Assembly: GCF_039982735.1 (NCBI RefSeq)
Contig: NZ_JBDWXV010000023.1
Coordinates: 124,001 to 188,000 of the forward strand
Length of the DNA stretch: 64,000 bases
Reading direction: 5' to 3'
Source: Saccharospirillum sp039982735
Lineage (GTDB): Bacteria; Pseudomonadota; Gammaproteobacteria; Pseudomonadales; Natronospirillaceae
Below, piece by piece: positions 7,194 through 16,490 of the stretch. The notes beneath the pieces are model-generated. The model was not told the DNA's origin, made no database searches, and worked only from the letters and a program-made list of their open reading frames with translations. A program made the translations under genes and the position numbers. Numbering within the stretch: the stretch's first letter is position 1; each line of letters opens with the position of its first letter.

Positions 7194-9442
7194 GTGTCAT
7201 TGCCCCCCAGGTATGTGCTAAGCCGTTTCAACGTGTCGAGGTAAAGGGTGTTGAACGCTCCCCAGGCCTGTCGTGCAGATTCAGCATCCGAATCTCTGGC
7301 AGCTCTCTCCAACTGGTAGGCCGCGTCACCCAGAGAGCCGGCACCGAACGTCCGCAACATACCTTTTAGGCTGTGCGCCTGGCGTTGCAGAGCGTGCCAG
7401 TCCCCTTGTTCATAGGCCTTTTCCAGAGTCGAATAGGTTGCTGGAAGCTCCTCTACAAAGGGTTTCAAAATGGTAAGCAGAATGGGTTCGTCACCACCGA
7501 CCATGAGTAATGCCTGTTTCCAGTTGACGAGGTTATCGCCCGCTGTTTTGATCACCGTTGACGGTTGTGCCTCGACGGACCGGGGTAGGCCGGGTTCACG
7601 AAATGTCGGAATGTAGCGCTTTACCACAGACTTCAGCTGGTCCGGCCGGTAGGGCTTGGACAAATAGTCATCCATGTTGGCATCACGGCACTTGGCCGGG
7701 TCGTTAAACAGGGCATTGGCTGTCAGCGCGATAATGGGAACCGGATTGAGGCCCCGAGCTTCCTCGTAGGCGCGAATGTGTTCTGTGGTTTCGTAACCAT
7801 CCATATCGGGCATCATAATGTCCATAAACACCAGATCGACGGTGTATTGCTTTATTGCTGCCAGAGCCAGCTCGCCCGATTCAGCGGTAATCACTTTGAC
7901 ACCGAGCTTTTCCAGCTGGATCTGTGTCATCTGGAGATTCAGGTCCGTATCATCAACCACAAGGATGGTGGGGGAGTTCGACACGGCGTCGACCGGGGCG
8001 GAAAAAGTGAGCGCCTGGTAAACCTCTTGTGCTGACGCAGGCATCGTCATGGATCGATACGTTGAATGAGTCTGGTGGCTTTGGTCGTTCAGCCATAAAA
8101 TGGAGTCCGAGGCGGTTTGGACCGACCATGCCAATTGCGCCACGATTTGCTCCAGTGTTTGCTCGGCGCCAATACCCGTCAAACCTGCAGAAATCAGCAC
8201 CCAGTCTGGCGCAACTTCCCGTTGCCGCAAATGAAACAGAGCTTCGGGACCGGTGCGGACCCAGGTAACGGAAGCGCCAAGATTAACCAGAATGTTCACC
8301 AGGCTGCTGGTACGACGCTGATCATCATCGATCACCAGCACCCACTGCTGGTGCATCACCTTGTTGTCGCTTTTCACCTCTGGCTCTGGCGCGGGTTGAT
8401 AAGGAACTCGGAGCTTGAAAACCGACCCTTGGCCAGGTTCACTGCTCACCGCAATATGGCCATCCATCAGATCGGATAATTGTTTGACAATGTTCAGCCC
8501 CAGGCCAACACCACCGTCTTTGAATTGATCGTGATGGCGTGACTGGGTGTAAGGGTCAAACAACAGCGGTAGTTGTGATGCTTCAATACCCGCTCCACTG
8601 TCGCTTACCTCGATGACCAGTTCATGGGGCTGTTTGCCTGGCATTACCGCCAGCTCTATCCCTCCATGCTCGGTATATTTGAACGCATTACTCATCAGGT
8701 TGTGAACAATTTGAGACAACCGTTCCGAATCCAGCTCTATGTTCGCTGGCAAGGCGTCGGCCAAATACAACCGGAAAGACAATTGCTTGGAATACAGTTT
8801 ACCTCGCCAGAACTCGACCAGGTCGCCGACCCAGTCAAGCAGATCGGTTGTCTTAGGTACCAGCACCAGCCGATTGGCCTGCAATCTGGAAAAATCCAGA
8901 ATCTGACTGATCAATCGGTTCAGTTGGCTTGCATCATGACGCACTGTGGGCAGTCGTGCGTGCCAGTCATAATCCGGTTGCTCGGCCAGCTCCAGAAAAC
9001 TCATGATCGAATTCAGGGGCGCCCGCAAGTCATGGCTGACTGCAGAGAGCATCCAACTGCCAAAGGACGCGCGTTGCTCGGCAATGGCCAGGCGCCCTCT
9101 CAATAACCACTGGTGTCGCAGACCATCCCAGTGTGCCAACAGAGTGCCTTCAGGTTGATCAGTGGCTCCTTCACACAATAGCCATCCGGCTTCCATCAGT
9201 GGCCAGGCTGTCACAGACTGATCAATGATGAGCGGTAGCGTCTGTTTGGCTGGATCGGGTAATTGATATCGGGTCTGCGGTGTCGGGTTGTCACAATGGT
9301 CTGCCCAGTCATTCAACGGTAGCCAAGAACAGGCCTGGCTTTGGGTGACGCGACACCAAAACTCAGTCGCCTCTACCGCCCACTGGTTAAATGGGACAGA
9401 CCGGTTAAGTAGTGTGAGCAGCTCTTCGTTTAAGGCCGTCAT
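7190..9442 (-). CDS. Hybrid histidine kinase with pseudo-receiver, receiver and Hpt domain
   Basis: 750 aa, no membrane segments. N-terminal ~120 residues are an uncharacterised input region (possibly a diverged PAS/GAF). HisKA with H137 (AVSHDLRAPLNSIM), HATPase_c (N-box NLMSNAFKYTE, G1 VSDSGAGIE, G2 GGVGLGL), a first receiver (~366-480) where the Asp position is Ser (WVLISAGL), a second intact receiver (~492-610; D541 in FMDIMMPDMDG, K596) and an Hpt domain with H690 (QRQAHSLKGML). All modules of a His-Asp-His relay sit in one chain. It overlaps both neighbours by 4 bp (ATGA). The REC-GGDEF-EAL protein encoded just upstream is the natural final phosphoacceptor. Confidence 0.9.
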   Translation of the reverse strand: MTALNEELLTLLNRSVPFNQWAVEATEFWCRVTQSQACSWLPLNDWADHCDNPTPQTRYQLPDPAKQTLPLIIDQSVTAWPLMEAGWLLCEGATDQPEGTLLAHWDGLRHQWLLRGRLAIAEQRASFGSWMLSAVSHDLRAPLNSIMSFLELAEQPDYDWHARLPTVRHDASQLNRLISQILDFSRLQANRLVLVPKTTDLLDWVGDLVEFWRGKLYSKQLSFRLYLADALPANIELDSERLSQIVHNLMSNAFKYTEHGGIELAVMPGKQPHELVIEVSDSGAGIEASQLPLLFDPYTQSRHHDQFKDGGVGLGLNIVKQLSDLMDGHIAVSSEPGQGSVFKLRVPYQPAPEPEVKSDNKVMHQQWVLVIDDDQRRTSSLVNILVNLGASVTWVRTGPEALFHLRQREVAPDWVLISAGLTGIGAEQTLEQIVAQLAWSVQTASDSILWLNDQSHQTHSTYRSMTMPASAQEVYQALTFSAPVDAVSNSPTILVVDDTDLNLQMTQIQLEKLGVKVITAESGELALAAIKQYTVDLVFMDIMMPDMDGYETTEHIRAYEEARGLNPVPIIALTANALFNDPAKCRDANMDDYLSKPYRPDQLKSVVKRYIPTFREPGLPRSVEAQPSTVIKTAGDNLVNWKQALLMVGGDEPILLTILKPFVEELPATYSTLEKAYEQGDWHALQRQAHSLKGMLRTFGAGSLGDAAYQLERAARDSDAESARQAWGAFNTLYLDTLKRLSTYLGGNDT

Positions 9443-11517
9443 ATGGATACCGTCCTGCTTTTGCGAGACTGAGCAAAGGCGATGGCCTCTTCTAATGGCA
9501 GCGCTTTGGCGTAGTAAAAGCCTTGTTGTAAATCGATTCCGAGGGCATCCAGGTAATCGCGCTGGCGCACAGACTCGATTCCTTCGGCAACGGTGGTTAA
9601 ATTCAACCCTCGGGCCAGGGTGACCATGGCCTGAATAATGGCTCTGACCTTGGGGTTGAGGGTGATATCGATGATGAACGCGCGATCAATTTTCAGGGTT
9701 GTCAGTGGGAACTGCAGCAGATACTCCATGGAGGAATAACCGATGCCAAAATCATCTATGGCCAGGTGAAAGCCTGCCTGTCGCAACGCTTTCAGCTTTA
9801 ACAGTGTGGCGTGTGGGTCGGCCATGGCGGTGCCTTCCGTAATTTCAAACTCAAAATCTTCGGCATTCAGGCCAGAGTTGTTCAGCGTGGACAAAATAAA
9901 GGGTACCAGTTGATCGTCCGCAAACTGCTGAGCGGCCAGGTTGATCCCGAGCCGCACGGTTAATCCGGCCTCTTTAAGAGCCCTGGCTTTTTTGAAAGCC
10001 AGTTCAATGATCAGCTTGCCAAGTTGTACCATGAGCCCCATCCGTTCAATGGCGGGTAGAAATTCAGCCGGTGAGTGATGGCTAATCTGGCCATTGTCAT
10101 CAATCCAACGCACCAGTGCTTCGAACCCGCAAACGGTTTCATGCCCGTCTATCGACAGCTGGGGTTGCAGGTACAGATCAAATTGGCCGGCTTGCAAAGC
10201 GCGTTTGACTTCGCTTTCCAGGTGCATCTCCCGACGGATTTCATCCGGCTCAGAGTCTTCAAGCCAATACACCCCTTTGCCCGGATTGGACTCTGCCTGA
10301 TGCAATCCCAGCCGTGAGCGCTGGTAATGATAATCGGCGCTCAGGTCAGCCTTGGTTAGGGTCATGGCGCTGCATAAGCTGTTTGGGGTCAGAATTTCGT
10401 TGTCGATGTGCCGGTCTGTTTCACTGAGTTGTACGAGTGCGCTGAGATGCTCCTCCATAGCCTGTTCAGTCTTGAAACGACCCAGAACCGAAAACCGGCC
10501 CTCGTTAATATAGAAAATCTCTACCTGCCCCTGGAGTGGACGAAGGTATCGCTTGAAGTCGTTGGCAATGTGTTTGATCAGTTCGTTGACCCTTTTCTGG
10601 CCAAAGACGGAAACCTGTCTGCCATAGCCTGAAAGGCTGACCTGGGCGAGGATGGAAAGGGGACCTCCGGATTTCATGGACTGAAGGTGTTCGCCAACCT
10701 GTTGCAGCAACATTCGCTCGTTTGGCAGACCGGTCATGTCATCGTGTAAGCGCAGATAAGTCAGTAGATCATCCGTGCTTCGATGTTCAGTGATGTCCTG
10801 AAATGCCCCATGCATGACCAGCCCGTCGGCGTCTTCCATGCTGCAGCTGAAGCGAATAATGCGCTGGCCTGCTTCAGGCAGATTCACGCGCAACTCCAAG
10901 TCTGCCTCTCTTTTTTCTGACAACACCACTTCCATTCGTATGCGGTCTTCCGGGTGAAGCAGGTCCAGAATTTTATGTTGTGCATACTCACCGTCTTCCA
11001 GATGCAAGAGTGATTTGGACAGGGCGTTTAGCAGGAAAGTCTGGGTACCAAAGTGGTAGCCGAGATACCCCATACGAGCAAATTGACTGGCACGACTCTG
11101 GAAATGAAGGGATTTTCGCAGCGTAAGTTCATTGTCTCGATTACGCAGGGCGTAACGAACGCGTTGTACCAGGAGAGGGAGATTGATGGGTTTGGTTAAA
11201 AAGTCCGTGGCGCCCAGCTCGAACGCGTGACTGATTGAGGCGACGTCATCTGCGCCGGTTAGCATGATGATGGGCGTGGTGCGGTCGGCACGCGCTTCCC
11301 GGATGGCCGCGCACACTTCAAACCCGTCAATTCCCGGCAGGTTTACATCGAGTAATACCAAATCTGGCTGATGATCGTGATGGATGTCGAGCCCGACTTC
11401 ACCTGAGGTGGCTACCCGTGTCTCGAAACCCTGTTTGTTCAGGGCATGGCAAATGAGCTGTGATATGGCTGGCTCATCTTCAATGACCAGCAGGAGCGGT
11501 CGATTTTCAAGTGACAT
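9439..11517 (-). CDS. Response regulator c-di-GMP phosphodiesterase: REC-PAS-GGDEF(degenerate)-EAL
   Basis: 692 aa. Receiver (D57, T87, K109), a PAS-like region (~135-245), a GGDEF domain whose signature has decayed to EGRFS (no cyclase activity expected), and an EAL domain with key residues in place: FEALVRW, GINLAAQQF, EFEITEG, AIDDFGIGYSS, LKIDRAF, VAEGIES and QGFYYAKALP. It should hydrolyse c-di-GMP under control of phosphorylation, with the dead GGDEF possibly serving as a GTP sensor as in some dual-domain proteins. It is the first gene of the ATGA-overlapped operon 11517 to 5970. The promoter must lie in the 156 bp shared with the divergent HopJ-family gene. Confidence 0.9.
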   Translation of the reverse strand: MSLENRPLLLVIEDEPAISQLICHALNKQGFETRVATSGEVGLDIHHDHQPDLVLLDVNLPGIDGFEVCAAIREARADRTTPIIMLTGADDVASISHAFELGATDFLTKPINLPLLVQRVRYALRNRDNELTLRKSLHFQSRASQFARMGYLGYHFGTQTFLLNALSKSLLHLEDGEYAQHKILDLLHPEDRIRMEVVLSEKREADLELRVNLPEAGQRIIRFSCSMEDADGLVMHGAFQDITEHRSTDDLLTYLRLHDDMTGLPNERMLLQQVGEHLQSMKSGGPLSILAQVSLSGYGRQVSVFGQKRVNELIKHIANDFKRYLRPLQGQVEIFYINEGRFSVLGRFKTEQAMEEHLSALVQLSETDRHIDNEILTPNSLCSAMTLTKADLSADYHYQRSRLGLHQAESNPGKGVYWLEDSEPDEIRREMHLESEVKRALQAGQFDLYLQPQLSIDGHETVCGFEALVRWIDDNGQISHHSPAEFLPAIERMGLMVQLGKLIIELAFKKARALKEAGLTVRLGINLAAQQFADDQLVPFILSTLNNSGLNAEDFEFEITEGTAMADPHATLLKLKALRQAGFHLAIDDFGIGYSSMEYLLQFPLTTLKIDRAFIIDITLNPKVRAIIQAMVTLARGLNLTTVAEGIESVRQRDYLDALGIDLQQGFYYAKALPLEEAIAFAQSRKSRTVSI

Positions 11518-11673
11518 TGAGGCTCCTGGTTTGAGAAGTAAACATTGATTAGGAATTATAGGACAATAAAGACAAAAGGGACAGTATTTATTCGTAATGG
11601 TCGACCCCGGCGGTTCGGTTGGCCCCGATGGCTGTGATAGCCTGTAGCCCGTTCTCCGAGGATCTTGCCAGCC

Positions 11674-12021
11674 ATGACATTAAACGACTTTGCCGACCAG
11701 CTATACACCCGGCCAGAGACGATCGACTTTGACCAGGCGATTGCCATGATCGACCGGGAATTCGAGTTCACGCCGGTGGCGTTTTCGGTGGGTGAACAGC
11801 ACAACGCCGCTGGTACCAACCAGGGATCATGCCGCTTGCTGGCCTTTGCCCATGCGATGAATTTGCCCGAAGCGACCACCTTGGCGCTGTTTGGTGATTA
11901 TTATCGCAAGGACGTGCTGGGCAATCCCGACGGGCAGGATCACGCCAACATTCGTCAGTTCATGCAGCATGGCTGGAAAGGCGTGCATTTTTCAGCCATT
12001 GCGCTGAAGAAAAAAGCGTAG
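11674..12021 (+). CDS. HopJ-type III effector family protein
   Basis: 115 aa. Matches the small HopJ family (named after a Pseudomonas syringae effector but widespread in non-pathogens) through FDQAIAMIDREFEFTPVAF, the GEQHNAAGTNQGSC segment and the AFAHAMNLPEATTLALFGDYYR segment. Function is unknown; no type III secretion genes are near, so an effector role should not be assumed. Start ATG 11674 is preceded by GAGGAT; an in-frame TTG nine bases upstream is too close to that site. The gene converges with oligopeptidase A. Confidence 0.82.
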   Translation: MTLNDFADQLYTRPETIDFDQAIAMIDREFEFTPVAFSVGEQHNAAGTNQGSCRLLAFAHAMNLPEATTLALFGDYYRKDVLGNPDGQDHANIRQFMQHGWKGVHFSAIALKKKA

Positions 12022-12034
12022 GAAGGGTAAACTC

Positions 12035-12064
12035 GCCGAACCCTGCTACCGGGCCGGGTTCGGC
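12035..12064. terminator. Inverted repeat between convergent genes
   Basis: Perfect 9-bp arms (GCCGAACCC / GGGTTCGGC) with a 12-nt loop between the HopJ-family gene and prlC, which converge. There is no U-run, so termination is only inferred. Confidence 0.45.
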
Positions 12065-12078
12065 GCTGCACCGCTGAA

Positions 12079-14118
12079 TCAGGCGGCTATGCCGCTATGG
12101 CGCAGCAACGCATCCACTTGCGGTTCCCGCCCACGGAACTGTTTGAACAACTCCCCGGCCGGCACACTGCCACCATTGGCCAGAATCACATCGCGGAAGG
12201 CTTTGCCGGTTTCAGCGTTGAAAATGCCCTCTTCCTCAAAGCGGCTGTAGGCATCGGCACTCAGCACTTCGGCCCACTTGTAGCTGTAGTAGCCCGCCGA
12301 ATAGCCACCGGCGAAGATGTGACCAAAACTGTGCTGGAAGCGGTTTTCCGGCACGGTTTTGATGACTGATACTTCATCCCGAACCTGATCAAGTACCGCC
12401 TGTACATCGTTCACCATAAACGCCTCGGTTTTGTTGTGCAGCTTCATGTCGAACAGCGAGAACTGCAGCTGACGCACCGCAGCCATGGCCGACTGGAAGT
12501 TCTTGGCGGCCAGCATTTTTTCGAGCAAATCGGCCGGCAGCGGCTCGCCGGTGTCGACATGGCCGGAGATAAAGGCCAGTGCCTCGGGTTCCCAGCACCA
12601 GTTTTCCATGAACTGACTGGGCAGTTCGACGGCATCCCAGGCAACCCCGCTAATGCCGCTGACATCGCCGACGTCTACCCGGGTCAGCATGTGGTGCAAG
12701 CTGTGGCCAAATTCGTGGAACAGCGTAGTCACTTCATCGTGCGTCAGCAGCGAGGGTTTGCCATCGACCGGGGGCGTAAAATTGCAAGTCAGGTAGGCAA
12801 CCGGCTTTTGCAGTTTGGTGCCGATACGAACCCGCTTGCGGCATTCGTCCATCCAGGCGCCGCCGCGTTTGCCTTCGCGGGCATAGAGGTCCATGTAGAA
12901 GCGGGCTACGACGTCGCCGTTTTCCAGCACATTGTAGAGTTGAACGTCCGGGTGGTACGTCTCGAATTCGGCAACCGGTTCAAACGAGACATCGAACAGG
13001 CGGTGTGCGGTTTCGAACAGGCCTTCGATCACCCGTGGCGCCGGGAAATACGGTTTCAGTTCTTCCTGCGAGACGGCATAGCGTTGTTCTTTGAGCTTTT
13101 CACTGGCGTAGCTGATGTCCCAGGGTTCCAGCTCATCGGTCATGCCCAGCTCATCCCGGGCGAAGGCGACCAGCTCTTCATATTCGCGTTTGGCCTGGGG
13201 CACCGCTTTGGCGGCCAGTTGGTTCAGAAAGTCGAGCACGGCGGCGGGAGAGTCGGCCATCTTGGTCGCCAGCGAGACTTCGGCGTGGTTGGTATACCCC
13301 AGCAGCTCGGCAGCGGCCTGGCGCTTGGTCAGAATGTCGGTCATTTCCGGGCCATTGTCGTAAACGCCGCCGAATGGGCCAACATCGGACGCGCGAGTGA
13401 CGTGGGCCATATAGGTCTCGCGGCGCAGTTCACGGTCGTCGGCGTAGGTCAGCACCGGAATCACCGAAGGCATTTCCAGGGTGACCAGCCAGCCGTCTTT
13501 CTCTTTCTGGCGGGCATACTGTGCCAGGGTGGCCCGGGCTGAGGCGGGCAAGCCGGACAGACGCGCTTCATCGGTAATGTGCAACGACCAGGCCTGAGTA
13601 GCGTCGAGCACGTGTTCGCTGAAGCGCTGTTGCAGCTGGGCCAGCTCCGATTGCAGAGTGGCGAAGGCTTTTTTGTCGTTCTCGTTCAAGTCGATGCCGG
13701 ACAGGCGGAAGTCGCGCAATGCCTGTTCTATCGCCGCTTTCTGGGCGGTAGACAGGGTGCTGAAATCATCCCGCCCTGCGATCTGTTGATAAGCTTTGAA
13801 CAGGCCATCGTGCTGGCCGAGCCAGCTCTGGTAATCGGTCAGCAATGCCAGAGCCTGGCTGTAGGCATCGCGCAGTTCGGGCGAATCCTTAACGCCAGTC
13901 AGGTGGCCAAATACCGCCCAGGCATTGTCGAGGCGTTCATCCAGTTCGCTGATCGGCTCAATCAGGGATTCCCAGGTCGGCTCGGCAACCGTTTCCACCA
14001 GTTCATTGATGCGTGTCTTGCTGCTGTCGATGATCTCGGTCATGGCCGGGACGATCTGGTCTGCCTTGAATTGCTCAAAAGGCGGCAGTTCATGCGGTTC
14101 AAGCAATGGGTTGGTCAT
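12079..14118 (-). CDS. prlC: Oligopeptidase A (M3 zinc metallopeptidase)
   Basis: 679 aa, the usual length of PrlC/OpdA. The zinc-binding HEFGH motif sits around residue 470 (TLFHEFGHSLHHML), with the downstream Glu ligand in the VELPSQFMENW segment typical of the thimet oligopeptidase family. Cytoplasmic; degrades signal peptides and short oligopeptides. Start MTNPLLEPHELPPFEQFK matches family N-termini, with AAAAGGA upstream. It is divergent from the GH79-like gene. An antisense open frame of over 1 kb on the plus strand here is a codon-bias shadow. Confidence 0.95.
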   Translation of the reverse strand: MTNPLLEPHELPPFEQFKADQIVPAMTEIIDSSKTRINELVETVAEPTWESLIEPISELDERLDNAWAVFGHLTGVKDSPELRDAYSQALALLTDYQSWLGQHDGLFKAYQQIAGRDDFSTLSTAQKAAIEQALRDFRLSGIDLNENDKKAFATLQSELAQLQQRFSEHVLDATQAWSLHITDEARLSGLPASARATLAQYARQKEKDGWLVTLEMPSVIPVLTYADDRELRRETYMAHVTRASDVGPFGGVYDNGPEMTDILTKRQAAAELLGYTNHAEVSLATKMADSPAAVLDFLNQLAAKAVPQAKREYEELVAFARDELGMTDELEPWDISYASEKLKEQRYAVSQEELKPYFPAPRVIEGLFETAHRLFDVSFEPVAEFETYHPDVQLYNVLENGDVVARFYMDLYAREGKRGGAWMDECRKRVRIGTKLQKPVAYLTCNFTPPVDGKPSLLTHDEVTTLFHEFGHSLHHMLTRVDVGDVSGISGVAWDAVELPSQFMENWCWEPEALAFISGHVDTGEPLPADLLEKMLAAKNFQSAMAAVRQLQFSLFDMKLHNKTEAFMVNDVQAVLDQVRDEVSVIKTVPENRFQHSFGHIFAGGYSAGYYSYKWAEVLSADAYSRFEEEGIFNAETGKAFRDVILANGGSVPAGELFKQFRGREPQVDALLRHSGIAA

Positions 14119-14215
14119 GGTGGTGTCCTTTTGTTGAGTCTTGAAGGGTCAGTACGGTGCCCGGCGGTCATGGCGGTGTCGTCAAACGGTCACAGAAATG
14201 TCGTATAACCGGCGC

Positions 14216-15694
14216 ATGACTGCATTGCTCCGCGCCCTATGGCGTCACCCACGATGGCTCACCGTTGCACTGGTACTGATCCTGATCGGGTTAGTATGGG
14301 CCCCTGTCAGGACCCCGACCACTATTTACCTGAGTGTGGGGTTCGAGCGTGGTGAAACAAGTGCGGATTTCGTTGGCGTCGCCATCGATGCCGCCATGCT
14401 GACCGGTGGCGACTGGTGGACCGACCTCGATGGACCGCCCCGTCCGCTCGACCTGAGCGATGCCGACCTGCAGCGCTGGACCCGAATTCTGGCGCCCGCC
14501 TGGATCCGGCTTGGCGGTACCGAAGCCGACAAACTCTGGTGGCAGTCACCCGATGACCCGGTCGCCGCCCAGCCATGGCTGGACCGTGACGACCTGACCG
14601 GGTTTCTGACATTCACCCGGGCCGCAGGCGCCCGAGCGATGATCACCACCAGCACGGGCCCCCGGGTGCGTGACGGCGGCGACTGGCAGCCGGGTCAATT
14701 ACAGCGTCTGCTCGGCTGGCTGCCGGAGGATTACAACGGCGTACTCGAGTTTGGCAACGAACCCGGTGCCCACTGGCTGATGTTTGGCCTGAGACATCAA
14801 TACGGGTTCGATCAGTACACCGAAGAATTCGCCAGAGCCCGCGTACTGACCGGCAAAGTTCCGTTGGCCGGGCCCGCCAATGCCTTCTGGCCCGGCATCG
14901 GTGAACCCTTAAGACCGTTGGTGGGCAGCTCCCGCTCTTTTCTGGAAAATGGTGCCAACCCGGCTATCTTCAGCTGGCACTATTACCCAACCCAGTCATC
15001 CCGATGCCGGGTTCGCACCGAGGGGGCCGAGTGGGAATCGCTGGTAGACATTGAAGCGGTGGACGAATTCCGCCGCCAGGCTCAGCGGGTGCGCGGCTGG
15101 GTCGACCGCTATTCGCCTGACTCAGAACTCTGGCTGGGCGAGACCGGCCCGGCGCAGTGCGGTGGTGTTGATCAGCTGACCAATCGCTTTGGTTCCAGCC
15201 TGTGGTGGCTGACCTTGCTGGGAACGGCCGCTCAGACCGGGCAGGACACCGTGATTCGGCAGTCGCTGGTGGGCGGAGACTACGCCTTGCTCGCCCACCG
15301 CACCCGCTACAGCCCCAACCCGGATTACTGGGCCCAGGTGCTGTGGAACCGGCTGATGGGCCCGCGCTGGTTTGAGGTACGCGGCAGTGGCGCGGTGATT
15401 CAGGCCTATGCTCATTGCGACCCCACAACCCCCGGCGTGCTGACCCTGCTAACCGTTAACCTGAAGCCAGTGCCAATTACCCTGATTTTGCCAGACTACC
15501 AACCCCGGCCGACCCTGACCGTCACCAGTCCGTCCCTCGATAGCCGGTTCGTTCAAGTGGAGGATCAATGGCCTGAAACCTTCGACTGGGATGCCGGAGA
15601 GCCACTGCCCTGGGTGCAACGTGACAACAGCGACGCCCAGCCGGCCTACAGTTATCGCTTCACCCGACTGGATGCGCCCGAAAGCTGTTCCTGA
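14216..15694 (+). CDS. Membrane-anchored GH79/heparanase-like glycoside hydrolase
   Basis: 492 aa from the ATG at 14216 (upstream Met codons at 14198 and 14141 are possible; no strong ribosome site decides). N-terminal positively charged segment and one TM (~11-30, WLTVALVLILIGLVW), then an extracytoplasmic (beta/alpha)8-type domain. Two motifs match heparanase catalysis: EFGNEPGAHW (acid/base Glu in NEP) and LWLGETGPAQCGG (nucleophile Glu), followed by a region resembling heparanase (SSLWWLTLLGTAAQTG, DTVIRQSL, PNPDYWAQVLWNRLMG). The C-terminal beta domain is short. Substrate cannot be inferred; a uronic-acid polysaccharide is plausible from the family. No sulfatases or transporters adjoin it. 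Confidence 0.72.
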   Translation: MTALLRALWRHPRWLTVALVLILIGLVWAPVRTPTTIYLSVGFERGETSADFVGVAIDAAMLTGGDWWTDLDGPPRPLDLSDADLQRWTRILAPAWIRLGGTEADKLWWQSPDDPVAAQPWLDRDDLTGFLTFTRAAGARAMITTSTGPRVRDGGDWQPGQLQRLLGWLPEDYNGVLEFGNEPGAHWLMFGLRHQYGFDQYTEEFARARVLTGKVPLAGPANAFWPGIGEPLRPLVGSSRSFLENGANPAIFSWHYYPTQSSRCRVRTEGAEWESLVDIEAVDEFRRQAQRVRGWVDRYSPDSELWLGETGPAQCGGVDQLTNRFGSSLWWLTLLGTAAQTGQDTVIRQSLVGGDYALLAHRTRYSPNPDYWAQVLWNRLMGPRWFEVRGSGAVIQAYAHCDPTTPGVLTLLTVNLKPVPITLILPDYQPRPTLTVTSPSLDSRFVQVEDQWPETFDWDAGEPLPWVQRDNSDAQPAYSYRFTRLDAPESCS

Positions 15695-15764
15695 TGCACG
15701 GTGTGCACAGGCGAGCCCGACCTCTATACTGTCGGGTTCATCAATCAGTGAAAGGCTTTACCCT

Positions 15765-16487
15765 ATGCGCCCAAGCGGTCGTACACCGGATCAACTTCGC
15801 CCCGTCAGCATTCAACGCGGTTTCACCAAGCACGCCGAAGGCTCGGTACTGGTCAGTTTCGGGGACACCCAGGTCATCGTGACCGCCAGCGTTGAGACCA
15901 GCATGCCGCGTTTTCTGAAGGGCAAGGGCCAGGGTTGGGTAACCGCCGAATACGGCATGCTGCCGCGCGCCACCGGCTCCCGCAACCAGCGCGAAGCCGC
16001 GCGTGGCAAGCAGGGTGGCCGAACCGTGGAAATCGGCCGGTTAATCGGTCGATCGTTGCGCGCTGCGGTAGATATGACGGCGCTTGGCGAACACAGCATC
16101 ACCCTTGACTGCGACGTGATTCAGGCCGACGGCGGCACCCGCACCGCGGCCATTACCGGCGCCTTTGTCGCCCTGACCGATGCCGTTAATTACATGCTGG
16201 CCAACGGCATGATCAAGACCAACCCGATCCGACACCCCATCGCCGCCGTCTCGGTCGGCATCTGGCAAAACACCCCGGTGCTGGATCTGGACTATGCTGA
16301 GGACAGCACCTGCGATACCGATTTGAACGTCATCATGACCGGCGACGGTGGCTTCATCGAAATTCAGGGCACCGCCGAAGGCGAGCCGTTCCAACCCGAC
16401 GAACTGAACGCCATGCTGGCCCTGGCCCGCAAAGGCGTTGCCGAACTCTGCGACCTGCAGCGTGCGGCGCTGAACCCGGAGGCCTGA
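15765..16487 (+). CDS. rph: Ribonuclease PH
   Basis: 240 aa, full length. Phosphorolytic 3' exoribonuclease that trims tRNA precursors. MRPSGRTPDQLRPVSIQRG start, EGSVLVSFGDTQVIVTASVE, RGKQGGRTVEIGRLIGRSLRA, and the C-terminal DDGGFIEIQGTAEGEPF-like region are diagnostic. I chose ATG 15765 (AAAGG upstream) because the longer open frame back to 15591 encodes no family sequence. The stop is 3 bp before yicC, a conserved neighbour in proteobacteria. Confidence 0.96.
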   Translation: MRPSGRTPDQLRPVSIQRGFTKHAEGSVLVSFGDTQVIVTASVETSMPRFLKGKGQGWVTAEYGMLPRATGSRNQREAARGKQGGRTVEIGRLIGRSLRAAVDMTALGEHSITLDCDVIQADGGTRTAAITGAFVALTDAVNYMLANGMIKTNPIRHPIAAVSVGIWQNTPVLDLDYAEDSTCDTDLNVIMTGDGGFIEIQGTAEGEPFQPDELNAMLALARKGVAELCDLQRAALNPEA

Positions 16488-16490
16488 GCC

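Noticed and set aside
11674..12021. HopJ-family gene as evidence of a type III secretion effector
   Set aside because: The family is common in non-pathogens and no secretion genes occur in the window.
12436..13542. Long plus-strand open frame (368 codons) opposite prlC
   Set aside because: It is antisense to a complete, motif-bearing oligopeptidase A gene and encodes a Gly/Phe/Val/Gln-rich composition typical of reverse-complement codon bias.
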